Source of the DNA: Hymenolepis diminuta
Lineage: Eukaryota; Platyhelminthes; Cestoda; Cyclophyllidea; Hymenolepididae
DNA length: 64,000 bases
NCBI GenBank assembly: GCA_900708905.1
Contig: CAADRB010000025.1
Location: 693,656 to 757,655 of the forward strand
Direction of reading: 5' to 3'
Made by a program: the position numbers and the translations under genes. Position 1 is the stretch's first letter; the number at the start of each line of letters is the position of its first letter. Shown in pieces: positions 1-12,459 of the stretch. The notes below the pieces were generated by a model that ran no database searches, was not told the DNA's origin, and saw only the letters and a list, made by a program, of their open reading frames with translations.

Positions 1-1689
1 AGACCTAAAAATAAATCCGAATTCAAGTAAGATTTAATAAAATGTAATTAAAGTTTCAATGAAACCCACTTCAATCCATCGATGTTTACCGAAGACTGTT
101 AAATGGCAGAGGGAGTCGATTGAGTGCAGGGAATTCAGACGTGCTGTTTGCAACAAGATCATCCTCTGACTGGGTTATATTGATAAGAAGCATGAATCAA
201 TAATGATTGATGACTGGTGACTGATGACTGATGAGACAAATTTGGCATCAGTCTGCTTTTGATGGCAAGAGCACCCGACGGCTCATGATCAAGAGTCATT
301 TACCAAGTGGTAGTTGATTCTAAATTTTGAGACCGAGTTTAAGCATTTCATATGATTGGAAATTTGATGCGTTCTGAGTGACTCATAGAACGTCAAAACA
401 GAAACTAGCATTTTTCAGATTCGCGAATTGTACATAAGAAGATCAGAGCAAACGACATGAAGCTCCTGAAGAATTTTTATCTATGTGCTGAATTTAAATA
501 AAATGTAGTACTTATCTTAGCTTATTTTCATATTATTTTAATATTCTTTCAAATTAGGTTGCCATTTCAATACTTTCCTTTAGAAGTACACGATAAATGA
601 TTAAAAACCTATTGAATTTGAATACAGCTCAATTAACAAAGTGTTATTAACTGAATCACTGAGCTACTGTTTGAATTGGTCGCACATTTTCGACTTAACT
701 GGCGGGAAGTTTTTTATGGGTTCCTTCTGATTCACCAGTGATTATGAAATTTGTGGGAAGAATCAGTCAAGTATATGTAATGTGCTGCTCATTTAAAATC
801 CTATCGATTTTTTTATTCCCAGTAACAATATTAAGTACCCCTCTAATTTTAATGACACCTTGTTGTTTGTATCAAACTATTAAATAAATTGTTGGAAATT
901 CAGCAGCTCTTTAATATATTTGCTTCTGGATGTAACTTTTTCATGATCCTCTCAATTTAAATGTTCACTGAGAAATTTCAAATGAAGAGGAAATATTGGA
1001 TACCATTAAGTATTACTCCCTAAAATTTACAATCCTGACTTGAAAAGAAGTCACATCTCATCATAAGAAATCAACATTACACATCTCTCCAAGTACCCTT
1101 CACTACATGAACTTTTTGATACAATAAATAAATAGGTATTTAAATTTATTCCCGGTAGCGTATCGGTCACAATCATTGTTCAAATCAGAACTAACAGTTT
1201 CAATACCACTCAATTTAAAAGACTAATCGCTTTGTTTGGTTAGCAAAAGAGAGAAGATAAACTTCTCAGCGAAGATCTTTAGGAATAACTTTTCTTCATT
1301 AAAACCGTTTTTTAATAAGTTTTAAAAGTTATTTTAATTTTTATACTACCATATAATAATTTTTTATTAATATCATTAATCATGTTCCGTCAAATTTGAC
1401 TATTTGTGCATTTTTATTCATTTTTTCCACTTTTAATATCTTTCATCTTGAAACGTTGTACATTCTACAATTCTCACCTCCTCAACAAAAATTTGTGTGC
1501 TAAACGCATATATAATTTTTATTAAATTAATGCAATATTTCACAGTGCTGTCCCACTCTATTGTTGAAGGATGAATCTTTCTTCTCCATAATATTTATCT
1601 TACATCATCTCTAATCATCACTAAATTTAATTATCTTGTCTTTATAGTAATATCTGTAACCTTTTAACCTTTCCTGCGACCCAAGCACT
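1..1689. other. gene-free AT-rich DNA
   Basis: Only short scattered open frames; no splice-compatible coding exon, RNA gene or recognisable repeat was seen. Confidence 0.5.
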
Positions 1690-2284
1690 CCATAGACAAA
1701 CATCGTGTGTCCTCAACTCACCTATTTCTCATCGATCGAAAAAGGTAAGCATACCTCGGACGATAGTAGCAGACACCGCTTAGTCGGCTTTGTTATCAAC
1801 CAGTCTTGTCTGCACTGGCCCTTCCTTTTCCTACAATCGTCCCGACCAATTAAAGCACGCATACGATTATATCCTTATGCGTGTCCTCACCCGAAGTGTC
1901 GATTATTAATAGCCTTCCATTAGACACACATACATAGGGCACACGGGGGTCCTAGCTCGTCAAACGCATCTCCCGTTGCTCAGTCCTTCTCCTCCAATTC
2001 CCCATCTTCCCTTGAGACTCTGTACTGAGTTTTGCCCAATACAACCTGGTCAACGCAATCCTTGGTGTTCCTTTTCTTTCATTTACTGTTAGCCATCTGC
2101 CGCTACATACTGGCGACCCTCAACAATCTGGTGACCCTCTACAAACTGGTGACTCTGCCACTACAAATTGGCGACCCTGTAAATTACCGCTACATTGTCT
2201 TCAATATTGCCAACATTATAGTCCTAAGTTTATTGTTTTGCTACCTTTCCTCACTTTGCTTAGCAACTGAGAGCACTTTATAAA
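1690..2284 (+). repeat. possible retroelement leader remnant with TGGYGACC motifs
   Basis: This stretch is richer in C and T than its surroundings. Between about 2110 and 2175 the motif TGGCGACC or TGGTGACC recurs four times at 15-20 bp spacing, once shortened to TGGTGACT. TGG-starting motifs of this kind resemble primer-binding sites of LTR retrotransposons. No reverse transcriptase or gag coding was seen nearby, so the assignment to a retroelement leader is only a suggestion. The short open frames here (72 and 83 codons) show no family resemblance. Confidence 0.25.
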
Positions 2285-3201
2285 TTATCTAACTGACCTT
2301 TCAAATATGATTAATTAATAATGATTGAATCAATACTTATTAATTTTACCCTAGTTTATGAATGAGTACTTTAGACTGTTTACTACATTTTTAGATAGGA
2401 AATGCAATTCTAAATGAAGAAAATTTTTTTAAATGAATGCTAAGTGGCCATCATTTATAATTTTAAAACAATAAGACACTTCCTTATCATATTTTGATCC
2501 GAAATTTCTGAAATTGCACACCTATATAACTGCCAAAGCTACAATATCATGAACAATTTTACATAGAGAGACGTTTTGTTATTTGGCATTAACATTAACA
2601 TACAATATTTTTGCCCTTTATAAATTTTACTCAACGGAAAAATGCTACTATGTAAATGCTATTCAGATCTAAATACAATAAATAATCGTAGAAATTTTTG
2701 TAAGCATTATTTTGAAACATAAAACTAATTTTTCATAGTGGTTACTATCAACAAGTAATAGACAGTAAATGTTGAACCATTTGGGCGGTGCACTTCGCCA
2801 GATTTGATTCACTCATAAAATATACTGGACCGCTCCTCAACAATTGATTCCACAAAAGGGGGGAGGGTGCAGTTTAAATTGAAAAAGTGCCAATAATGTA
2901 TTTCATATTAATCAATTTATTTCACACCTTAAAGGGTATCCCTCAGTGCTATGTATGTTAGATTTAAGTTCAAACCTATCAAAAAGACCTCTTCTAAACA
3001 ATTGGTGACAATGGAAAGAGTCTGCGGATTCAATAGAATAACCCCCATTAGCATATTATACTTTTACAATAATAAAGGATGGTTATTTACACTGCCTATT
3101 GATAGTTAAATTACAAATCAGAGTGTGAAATATAATTTTAATCTCACTAAAGAATTGGTATATTTTTAATGCGTGGTGGTCCTTATTACAATAAATGACA
3201 T
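2285..3201. other. gene-free AT-rich DNA
   Basis: No supported gene or repeat. There is a short G run near 2858. Confidence 0.4.
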
Positions 3202-3580
3202 TGTGGGGTACACAACGCTAACAAGGCAGATTGAATCACGCGCGCTAGAACTTTCCGGGAAGTGCGGCGATGTAACCGGTCGGGTAGAGAACAAGCGCGG
3301 CCGTGTGTGCAGAGGCCTCCTCAACCAAGCAGCAATCAAGATCCCTGCAGCCTAGCATGGTTTTGTATTTAATAACTAAGCTTTTGACAACGACGCACAT
3401 AGAGTTGAGCAATAAACCCTCTCCACTCAGCGTCTTTCTTGTTCTTACCACTTCGGGCACAGCCTAGCTAATTTGGAGGTGAATTGATATGAGAGGACTC
3501 TGCTAGAGGCTATTCGGACTGCTTAGGAGGATTACTTAGGTGTAGCAAAAAGACTTATTGGTGCAGCATCCGCTACAACA
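3202..3580 (+). repeat. solo-LTR-like element, copy 1 (~380 bp family)
   Basis: The unit begins TGTGGGGTACACAACGC and ends CCGCTACAACA, so it has the TG...CA ends usual for LTRs. An AATAAA signal lies inside near 3411, followed by a pyrimidine-rich stretch, as at an LTR R/U5 junction. Two further copies with the same two ends lie at 14501-14880 (reversed) and 17120-17497. The shared ends in three places define the unit. No target-site duplication is visible, so it is old. A 60-codon open frame inside it also appears in copy 3; this is repeat homology, not a gene. Confidence 0.6.
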
Positions 3581-5724
3581 TTAATAAATACTTGATCATT
3601 TGAGTTATTTTCACACCAAAGAGTCATCGCCAACACTGTATATTCGCAGTTCAATCAGACTTTAGCCATTTGACATAGAGTATGAATTTTCTAAACAGTG
3701 GGTCTAGTGGTTTTGACAAAATAAATAATATTAATATATTATAATATTTGATATTCCATTTTTCTATTGTCCCATTAGAATAACTTGAATTGTGTACAAT
3801 TTTCACTAATGATATCGGGGCAATTGTTTGGATGTGTTATTTACGAAGCGGAGTGATTACTAAAAATTTCAACTGATTCAAGAAAGATATTAAAGTTGAT
3901 CCTTAAATTGGAGCAATATCTGTAAGAAGCAAACGAATTGAAGGGGCATGAACACCCACTCAATCAAATGAGCAAGTCAATATATTCTGAATTCTTGTAC
4001 GTTGAAGTGTTTTGATGTCTTATAGCGAACTCAAAATGAGCATCGTTAGAATGACTTATGACCTTTGATTTAGTCACTCCATTATGTGCTTCTGATAGAT
4101 TTCTCCGTTTCTGGGCTTCCAGAATTATAGGTCCTTTCAAATTCAGATCCTTTTCTATAATTAAAAATGGTGAAAGTTGTGAAACTTATTAATATCTAAT
4201 GATAAAATTTACAATAATTGTCAGCGACTCCATTTTCATCCACTTGTTTGAGGGTATTTAGAAGTAAACGATTCTGGTGATGATATATTTTACGTTTATT
4301 AAACATCTTGCAGATAGTTTTCACTGTGTTGTGCTTAAAGTTTTTAATTTTCTTCTAAAGAATTGAACCCTAACATATTTCAGGGTCAATTGGTTAAGAC
4401 GATGTCTTTAATTTCTACTACGGCGCACATCAGCGAAGGAAAATGAAACATCTGGTCTACTTAAATTAATAGCCAAGGACACACTTAGTAGAGCCATTAG
4501 AGAACATCTTGAGTTGGCACCGCTCTGTGATCGTTGCCATGTTATGATCATATGGATCCATTAAGATCAAGTAAGGTTTCGCTACTTTAAGCCCTCGATA
4601 AAAGAACTCGATAATTAAAGTTGTTGGATCAACCATAATAATTAAGCAACGGGTCACTTTTTTCATTGATTAGGGGTTCTCTCCATTGGCAAATGTGTGA
4701 ATGCCTAAACATTTCAGTGAAATACGGGAAAGCCAAATGAAAGGCTGTGTTTAGAAGAAAAATTGTTATTTCTTTTTGTTATTTCAACACTACACAACAC
4801 TACAACAAGAAATCGGTGCTAATAAATATTTTTCAATTTGGATCCTCTCGAAAAATAGCGCTTGCAGAGTAGAGGTAATTTTCGACTTCCATAACATACA
4901 AATGAATCCCTGTAAAAATAACTAGAAGGTTTTGGTTGATTGGGATCACATTTGAACAACTTTTTCTTTTAAGATTAGCAAAATTTCCCTCTCTGCTAGC
5001 TTTTTGAAGAAATTACACTCAGCTTTATTCTGATAAAAATTTATTGAGGCTTCAAGCAAATCTCATTCCGCATTCTATATGCATCTATTCTTGTCTGAAT
5101 CCAGTTAACATCTACTGAAGTATTGCGCTGTAAAGCTTGCTAGATGAAGGCCTAATTAAAGTACCTGCATGAAATATGTTTTTAAAAATGTTTATACATG
5201 TGACATTGATCTAAATTTATTTAAATAATGATTGACATGAACCCTGTTCCAAGATCATTGATTCCTTATACTGAGAGGAGTGATTAGAAAGGTAAGAGGG
5301 CATCCCCCATGATAGTGGTGCTAAATTTAATTTCAGCTCCATTGGTGTAACTTTCTTAAACAAAGAAAAAACATATTACTAATGTAAGTAGTGTGGCAAA
5401 AATACCGTACCCAAGATCCCACTTTTTTAACAAATATATGCTATTAGCTTAACAGTACAATGCATTTTAATTTTATAAAACGAACATATTGAATTTCTTT
5501 ACGGAGAAAAACGTATGGGACAAATTTTAAATATCTCATTTGAAAAAATTCGATTTCTTCCAATTAGACATCTTTTTTGCTTCAGCGGTGTGGCAATAAG
5601 TACATGGAAAGTTTTCAAAGAAGGAAAATATTCACTACCACATTGCGATTTCCATATTGATTATACAGTTGTCTAATAACTCCTACCAAACGGTCATTAA
5701 ATGATTATGAATCGTTGATATTTT
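3581..5724. other. gene-free AT-rich DNA
   Basis: No supported gene. The 66-codon minus-strand frame near 4466-4666 has no family resemblance. Confidence 0.4.
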
Positions 5725-6139
5725 CGGAGTTACAGCTGACAAATTACAACGGCAATAACAGACACCAATTCGTAGCCATTTGAGTAAGAGCTAACAACAA
5801 GTATCGTGGAGCAGAACATCAAGAGTTGATTAGATCAAAATGTATTCAAGGAAGTCACAACGGGTTTGAAACGAGTAAAAGAGAGAGATAGAGGGGGGAG
5901 AGCGTGCTGAGGAAGAGAGGAGATGAGCAGGAAGCGTAGGGGCCAGTAACTGACAAGAGTGCGTTGTTGTGTGGAAAACAAAGATAGCTTTATATGAGTC
6001 GCTTGGGTAAGAACGTGTGGGAACACGAGCGCAGATGTGCTTTTAGGTGAAGCGAGGGAGTTTTAGAAAAGGGAAGAAATCGACGGACTCGTTTAGACAT
6101 GGCAGATAGGGGTTATTCTTCATAGGGACATAAGAGACC
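5725..6139 (-). repeat. ~420-bp dispersed repeat, copy A (inverted partner of 12024-12459)
   Basis: The reverse complement of this stretch aligns along its length with 12024-12459, with substitutions and small indels. Shared blocks include the start TTTATGTCCCTATGA, the block CGTTCTTACCCAAGCGACTC and the end block CTACGAATTGGTG. Both copies carry TATAAAGC after the second block, which could be a promoter-like core as in an LTR. No coding capacity is visible. It could be an LTR, a UTR fragment of a retroelement or another non-autonomous repeat. Confidence 0.6.
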
Positions 6140-7019
6140 TCATTCTAGCTTGTTGGACGAAAAACCAAGGTATTGGAGAATGCGAATGAAAGGTAATTCT
6201 GAAAATTCGTAGAGAATCATCCTTCAATATGAAGAGTGTTTAGTATTTTAAATCAAGAATGTTTTGATCTAATATCAGATTCTAAAATGATAATTTTATG
6301 GTCATATTTTTTCAATAAAAACATAAAGTAAATATCTTCAAATATCACATGTCGAAATTGGAAGTACGAGATTATTACCAATGAGTATCATGAGATCACG
6401 CTTCAAAAAAGTCTAAATTAGAGAAAAAAGAACCCAAATTTGTCATCAGAAGGTCAAAGATGTATATTATTTTGCTAATGGATAATATATTTCACTGACT
6501 TGGGTCAATATATTAAAGTTCTAAATTGCTTCCTCAAATAAGCTTCAAAGTTGCAATGCAGTTTTGCAGTATATGTGTCTACTTTTAAATTATAACAACA
6601 AGAATGTTTCGCAAACTGTTATATTATAATTTAACTCGAAAAACGTATATTTTTAAATAATTGATATCACGTAAGGAGTTTCGGTTTTAATGGAATAGCT
6701 TACGTTCTTGAGGAAAAAATATCTATATTATACCATACACCACTCGGTATATGTTGATAATACTTTTCGGCATATTTCAGTACGACCAATGACGTATTAA
6801 AAATACTAAAGCCAAACCACTGAGACCAAGGATATGGTAATAGAAAGCCGAGTTATCCCAATTATTTCATACAACAAGAATCAGCCGTTAGCTCTAAAGC
6901 AACAGTCTCATAGAGTATTGCAAAATCGGGGACCGACAATCAAAGAAAGAAGCTGATTAACGTTCTCTTTGATTAGTTTCAATAATCTCAAAAGGTCAAT
7001 TCGACATCCTCTTTCGGCT
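6140..7019. other. gene-free AT-rich DNA
   Basis: No supported gene or named repeat between the dispersed repeat and the mariner-like remnant. Confidence 0.4.
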
Positions 7020-8237
7020 TCTATTACCCACTCAATTCCAGTCTGAAAACAACTGACTGCAAGCTTTTATCCGGTGGTCTTTATTCATCTCCTCCACTGC
7101 TCGATCTATTGCTTCCCTCAGAGTGGATGATTTAGTGTTATGGGATACTTATTAACTTCCCCTTCAATTACGACTCTCCCACAACCGCCCCACACGTATA
7201 GTAATCAAAAAGATTAAGTTCCGGTGAGTTAGGAAATGGCCATAAGTTTGGTGTGACATGAAGATGGAAATTCGCCATCATCCATCCAATCCTGGATCTG
7301 GAGAGGTTTATGGGATGGAGCCGAATCTTGTTGGAAGACATAGAAGGTCTTCCTTCATTGGCTATGCTGTCTATCCAAGGCGGCTTAGCAGCAATGATTT
7401 GAAGAGTTTCCACATAGACATCTATATCTGCATTGACTCTAAGGCCCTATTGAAAAAACTGAGAACTCATGGTGTGCCCCTCATCCTGTATCTTCTAACA
7501 ACACCGAAAACCATCACTTTTACTGGAAACTTCGTGCGCATGCATAACAGTTGGAACTTCAGTGGGGTCCTCCAGCACATAACCAGTCATATACCATTTC
7601 TTTCATTAACTTTCCATCATGCTGGAAGTTTTTTGGTCAGAGAAAACCAAAGCCACTCTTCTTCCGGTTGCTTTAATTCCTTTAATAGTCGTTTTGTACA
7701 CATTAAACCATTCTCTTAAGTTCTTTTTGTTCACATAAACTCACATCGTGTGAGAAGAACCTACGAGAGTTGTATCCGAGGTCCTGATGAACAACATTCC
7801 TTATATATTGATGTTCCATAGGACACTTGAAGATCTTCAGCAAGAGGTCGCGCATTGACTTCCCCCGATTTTTGTCCTTCATACCATGCCATGCGATGCC
7901 ATGCACCCTTCTCACAAACTCAGGTCTTCCGAGTGATGAGTTGGTAGAGCGTTGGCAAAACTCATTTCTCTTCCTTGTGCTGACCTATTCGCCTCCATTG
8001 TTGCTATTCATCCACCTCCTTTCTAACTTTGGAAACGAAAGATCTGCTGACTTTTGGAAATCCTGCAGTTTCCAAATTCCTGTGTTTCCCCTTCAAAAAA
8101 CACTTTTACAGTACGTCTTATCATTTCATTAGTTTTAGTAATATCTGACACGGGATCCTCTGATATAAAAATACATTAATTGTTATTGTCGGGTCAGTTT
8201 GAATTACAAATATATGTGTCCTCAGATGCCTTACGGT
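7020..8237 (-). mobile_element. degenerate mariner-like (Tc1/mariner superfamily) transposon, copy 1
   Basis: The minus-strand frame at 7168-7413 reads like the catalytic part of a mariner transposase. It has the block KPPWID, then a region where the first catalytic Asp block (usually QQDSAP-like) is replaced by SSNKIRLHP, then HVTPNLWP and PNSPELNLFDYY, the segment that holds the last catalytic Asp in the DD34D family. The C-terminal part continues, broken, to about 7020. One end survives at 8216-8235 (GTGTCCTCAGATGCCTTACG), matching the terminal inverted repeat of the copy at 31754-32737; the other end is lost. Loss of the first Asp block, frameshifts and stops make it inactive. A 153-codon frame on the opposite strand is only its shadow. 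Confidence 0.8.
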
Positions 8238-11200
8238 CATTGAATTTGGCAATAACTTACATTCAATACCGACTAGATTTCGACTTAACAATGCTTTAAT
8301 TACATTTGTAAATTAATGTGAAACTGGTTTTAAAAAATTTTGATAATTCTACCTTAACGGCACAAACCTCTCCCTATAAATAAATATAACCAAGTTCTCA
8401 TTTTAAGATCTCCACCATTTACCGTCAATTATTTAATTAACCCTCATAATAAAAGCAAATTGTGGTTCAAAGATGACTGAATTTTTCATATTGAAGTATT
8501 TAATATTTAATGAAGTTTACCTATTTCCATTTTCTGGTTTTAATCTTGAGGTTCTTGACTTCCTTAAACCTGAAAGGCATTATATGCTCACGTTCAAAAT
8601 ATAGATTTTACACCAATTTGTGTGAACCTTGCTTGCTGACTAGTTATTTAAGAAGTGCAAAGCCTGCCTCGGGTTTAGTAGATCTCTCAGATATACATTG
8701 TTTTGTTAATAATGACCATCGAATTCAGTTGGTGCCGGTAATCAGAAGGAAAGATAACGAAAACAAAAATGAAGATAGATATGGAATTCCAAAGGAGTTA
8801 TAAAGAGCAAAAAAGGGAAGCATACAGGTTTGACGAGTAGATAATTGCTTGATCTCTTTATCTCCGAATTATTTTTTGTACTGGCCTTTATGCGTTCCTT
8901 AGGACTTCTGCTTCTTAGTGCATTATGAAAACGTATTGTTGCAAAGGGGATCTAGTGATTTTGAAATGGAAAGGTGGCCAGTATGAATCTAAAGACATTA
9001 GTGTCGACTCACTGAAAAGGAATTATAGGGAGCTTTGGAGAGTGGCTGCTGCATGCATTGTTTTAGAATCACTGATATTTTGTGTTGGAGCGTCTTTAAA
9101 GATTCGATTAGCTTCTCTTTATATTAAACGAGTTTGAGATTATAGAGGCCTGGAATTGGTTTTCGGCCTATTGCGACGTAGTAGTCTGGTGTTGAAGTTG
9201 ACTGATAGCTTTTGCTGCTATTGACTATAACAATGTGCTTTTGTTTGGAGCCGTTTCGGAAGGTTTGTCAGTTAAGGTTGAATTTTATTCTTTCCCTTAG
9301 TTTGTCTCTTGTGAGAGGTAGGTGCTTGCTCGGCAGGCACTATCGTTTTGTGTTGGGAACTATCCGGCTGTAAAACGATGTTCTTTAGAGAGCTCTTGAC
9401 TGCCATTTTGAAACTGATATTTATCGAGTTCCATTTTTGAGAGATTGTTATGAGGATAAACCATCGGTCTCCATTTTAGGGATTTCGGTCTTTGTGGTTT
9501 AATTCTCTTCTGGGCCAGCATTTAATTGCCATTTATGTAACTTTTTGGAATGTTCTAAGTCTGACTCCTCAATGAGCTCCAGGATAGCAAAATTGGAGTT
9601 GTGTTAAGGTATCGTGGCCGATTCTTCGAGAATTTCATACACGATCTCGGCGATTTCTGGTATTGCACTATTGAGGGACAGTAAACTATTTCGTGAGTCC
9701 AAAATTGCGCCAAAAAATAAGATAAAACTCTCGAAAATGTACTTTTTATTGCAGATTGGAGAACTGAATTTGTTTGCCATCACTGAGGTTGCAGGTTCTT
9801 GCATGGTCGACAAATTGTTGGCTTACAAACTATGATCACCAAATTGTTGGAAATAAGAGATAACAGCTACCACTAATAGTAATTATCCGGTTCCCAGTGA
9901 TTAAGAATTCGAGTGTGGTGCACGATTTACTGAAAGCAACGATTAAAAATTGAGAGAGTTAGAGAGACAGACAAAGAGAGAACGGTAACACGATAAAGGG
10001 GACGGCGAAGAAGGTGAACGGAGATGGGAAGAGCTCGAGGATTGATTATCTTCACCAAAAGTCTCGTAATAGATTACTGTCAGACTTTTTAGCGCAGCAG
10101 CTGAGTTACTGTGAGTGAAATTGCTAATAAATATTCTGCAAATACGACCATTAAAAACTGTTCAAACGAATTCAGAAATGCAAAATATTTTTGTTAAAAT
10201 TTTAAGTTCTCCCATCAATTATTTAGTTTTTCTGATTTTTAACTTACGAAGTTATAAAAAAGTTTGAAATTTTTATTTAAATAAATACAAAATTCTGGGC
10301 AATAAGTTCTCCAAAATTGTGAATGCGATATGAAAATTGACCAGAGTAAGCAGTTGGTTCCTCAAATATACAAATTTTCTACAATTTAACTCAAATTATT
10401 ATACTTAATCATCCGTCTCATTTTTAGATCAAACAAAATCAAACCTCCTGAAAATTCGACATCTTGAAATATGATTGATGGACTTAAAGTGACCTTGGGT
10501 TTTGTGTCCAATAAAACTTACACCTGAAACAATAATTATTGGGCGCCATTTTTTAAATACATATAAACGTTTTTAAGCAAATTGTGCTGCGTAGGCTTGT
10601 ATAAGCTTCATATTTTAAAAAAACCATTTGTAATTTCGAGAAATATTGTTATTGCTCATGGCGTAGCGGAAAATATTAAAAAGTTTTCATCATGAAGAGA
10701 TATCAGATAAGTGAAGCAATAAACCAATGCAATAGGATATGAAACGTGGAGAGAGTCAAAAATATGCAGGTAGCGAAGACAGGCATACTAAACATTGAAA
10801 TCAGAATTATTGTCTAGACATAACGTTCAATCTTAATTTTTTACTCCCCTACACACGAGTGAGAATATGTCTACCATATTCAGAGATCGTCGGCCGGTTG
10901 ATTTAATTCCGTGGTTGGTCATGCTACTAGACTTAGAGCAATTTGATGAGGTCAGATGTGATAATTTAGTGCAGCGGTAAGCGGTAAAGCTTTGCAAATT
11001 GAACTTCAAAATTCTTTCTCATTTTTATGTAAAGATAAGTTTCATAATATTATATTGCATTTAATAATTACAACGTAAATTATATCATTAATTTGATAAT
11101 TCTTCTCTCCCTAACATTTCCATTGATCTAAATGACATCATTAATTTCTTTTATAAAACCTATTTGTATCAATCTAAACTATTTCAGTATAGGTCATTCT

Positions 11201-12023
11201 ATTTCCGTTTTATTGAATGAATATGACGTCAGATATTCACATCCAATTATTAAAAATAATTAATAAAAATTTGAATATTTCCTTTTGCTTAAATAAAAAA
11301 TTTCATCTTCGTGCTAATATTTATTAGTTATTAATTTTTGAATGTTATTATTGGGCCAATTTATGGTTATCCAAAAGGTTAAATGAGCGAGAAAGTGGAA
11401 TTTCTTTTAAGGAGACTAGTGGCAACGTGGGTGTAAGTGGTTTTAAGATTTCAATTTCGTTTTATCCGTCTCAAGGAGTGCTTTTCAACAAAATAGTTTT
11501 TTACAATTTAAATGGCAGTAATTTAAGCCCATATAAAAGGTCGTTATTTATAATTATTTAATTTGCTATTTCATTCCCACTTAATAACCTGAAACATTAT
11601 ATGAGGATTAATTTTAGTTAAAGTATTATTTACCTCATCGATCTTGTTTTATGGAACTTCCCGCCATGTTCTTACAGTCTCTCAAAAGTCAAACATTTGA
11701 GATATTACATTTTAATCAATATTATCTTTAGCTTTTTTAAGCTATCGATAAAATGGAGAGCAAAATAATGTACAATAAAACATTTTGCACAATTTCTGGC
11801 ATCTCAATGTAAACATGGAAGGTTATTTTGCATTACCATTTAATTGTGACAACGACGGTATTTAGTTGCTCCATGCACTGAAATTCTTCCACAGAAGTTA
11901 AAATCAGCCCGTATTTTACTGTTGGAATACCGCTGAAGGATAACTCTTAATGCATTTCCAGAATCACTTTTTATTCGCATTTTCTAATGACAATACTTTG
12001 GTTTTTCGTCCGCGAAGTTGGAG
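8238..12023. other. gene-free AT-rich DNA
   Basis: Several short open frames (for example 8510-8803 and 9614-9835) lack splice signals or family motifs. A purine-rich patch with GAGAGA-type simple sequence lies at about 9950-10035. Confidence 0.4.
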
Positions 12024-12459
12024 TGACGTCTTTTATGTCCCTATGATGCATATCTCCTAGCTGCCACGTCCAAACGCGCCCATCGATTTCCCCTCCTTCT
12101 ATAACCGCTTCGCCTCACCTAAAAACACATTTGCGCTCATGTTCTCGCACGTTCTTACCCAAGCGACTCGTATAAAGCTATTTTTGTTTCCCATACAATA
12201 ACAACACACTCTTGTCCCCTACCGGCTTCTACACCTCCTGTCCATTTACGCCCTTCCTCAACACGCTCCCCTCTCTATCTCTCTCTGTCACTCGTTTCAA
12301 ACTCGTTGTGGTTGCCTTGATTACATTTTGGTCTAATCAAATCTTGACGTTCTTCTCCACGATTGTTGTTAGCTCTTACTCAAACGGCTACGAATTGGTG
12401 ACTGTTATTGCCGTTGTAACTTGTCATCTGCAAACCGTTAGTTGTTATCTTAACTCCGA
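12024..12459 (+). repeat. ~420-bp dispersed repeat, copy B (inverted partner of 5725-6139)
   Basis: Homologous to 5725-6139 in reverse orientation. TATAAAGC sits near 12172 and a CTCTCT-rich stretch near 12270. The 103-codon open frame across it is not conserved in copy A and is not taken as a gene. Confidence 0.6.

Noticed and set aside
3173..3355. Conserved 60-codon frame (GKCGDVTGRVENKRGR) also found at 17043-17297
   Set aside because: It lies entirely in the 380-bp solo-LTR-like repeat and is broken in the third copy; its conservation follows from repeat homology.
7258..7719. 153-codon open frame with a similar 159-codon frame at 31859-32338 (minus) sharing GYAVYPRRL-like and GMEPNLVGRH blocks
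   Set aside because: Both lie antisense to mariner transposase remnants. Their likeness is explained by the transposon's own sequence, so they are shadow frames, not a gene family.
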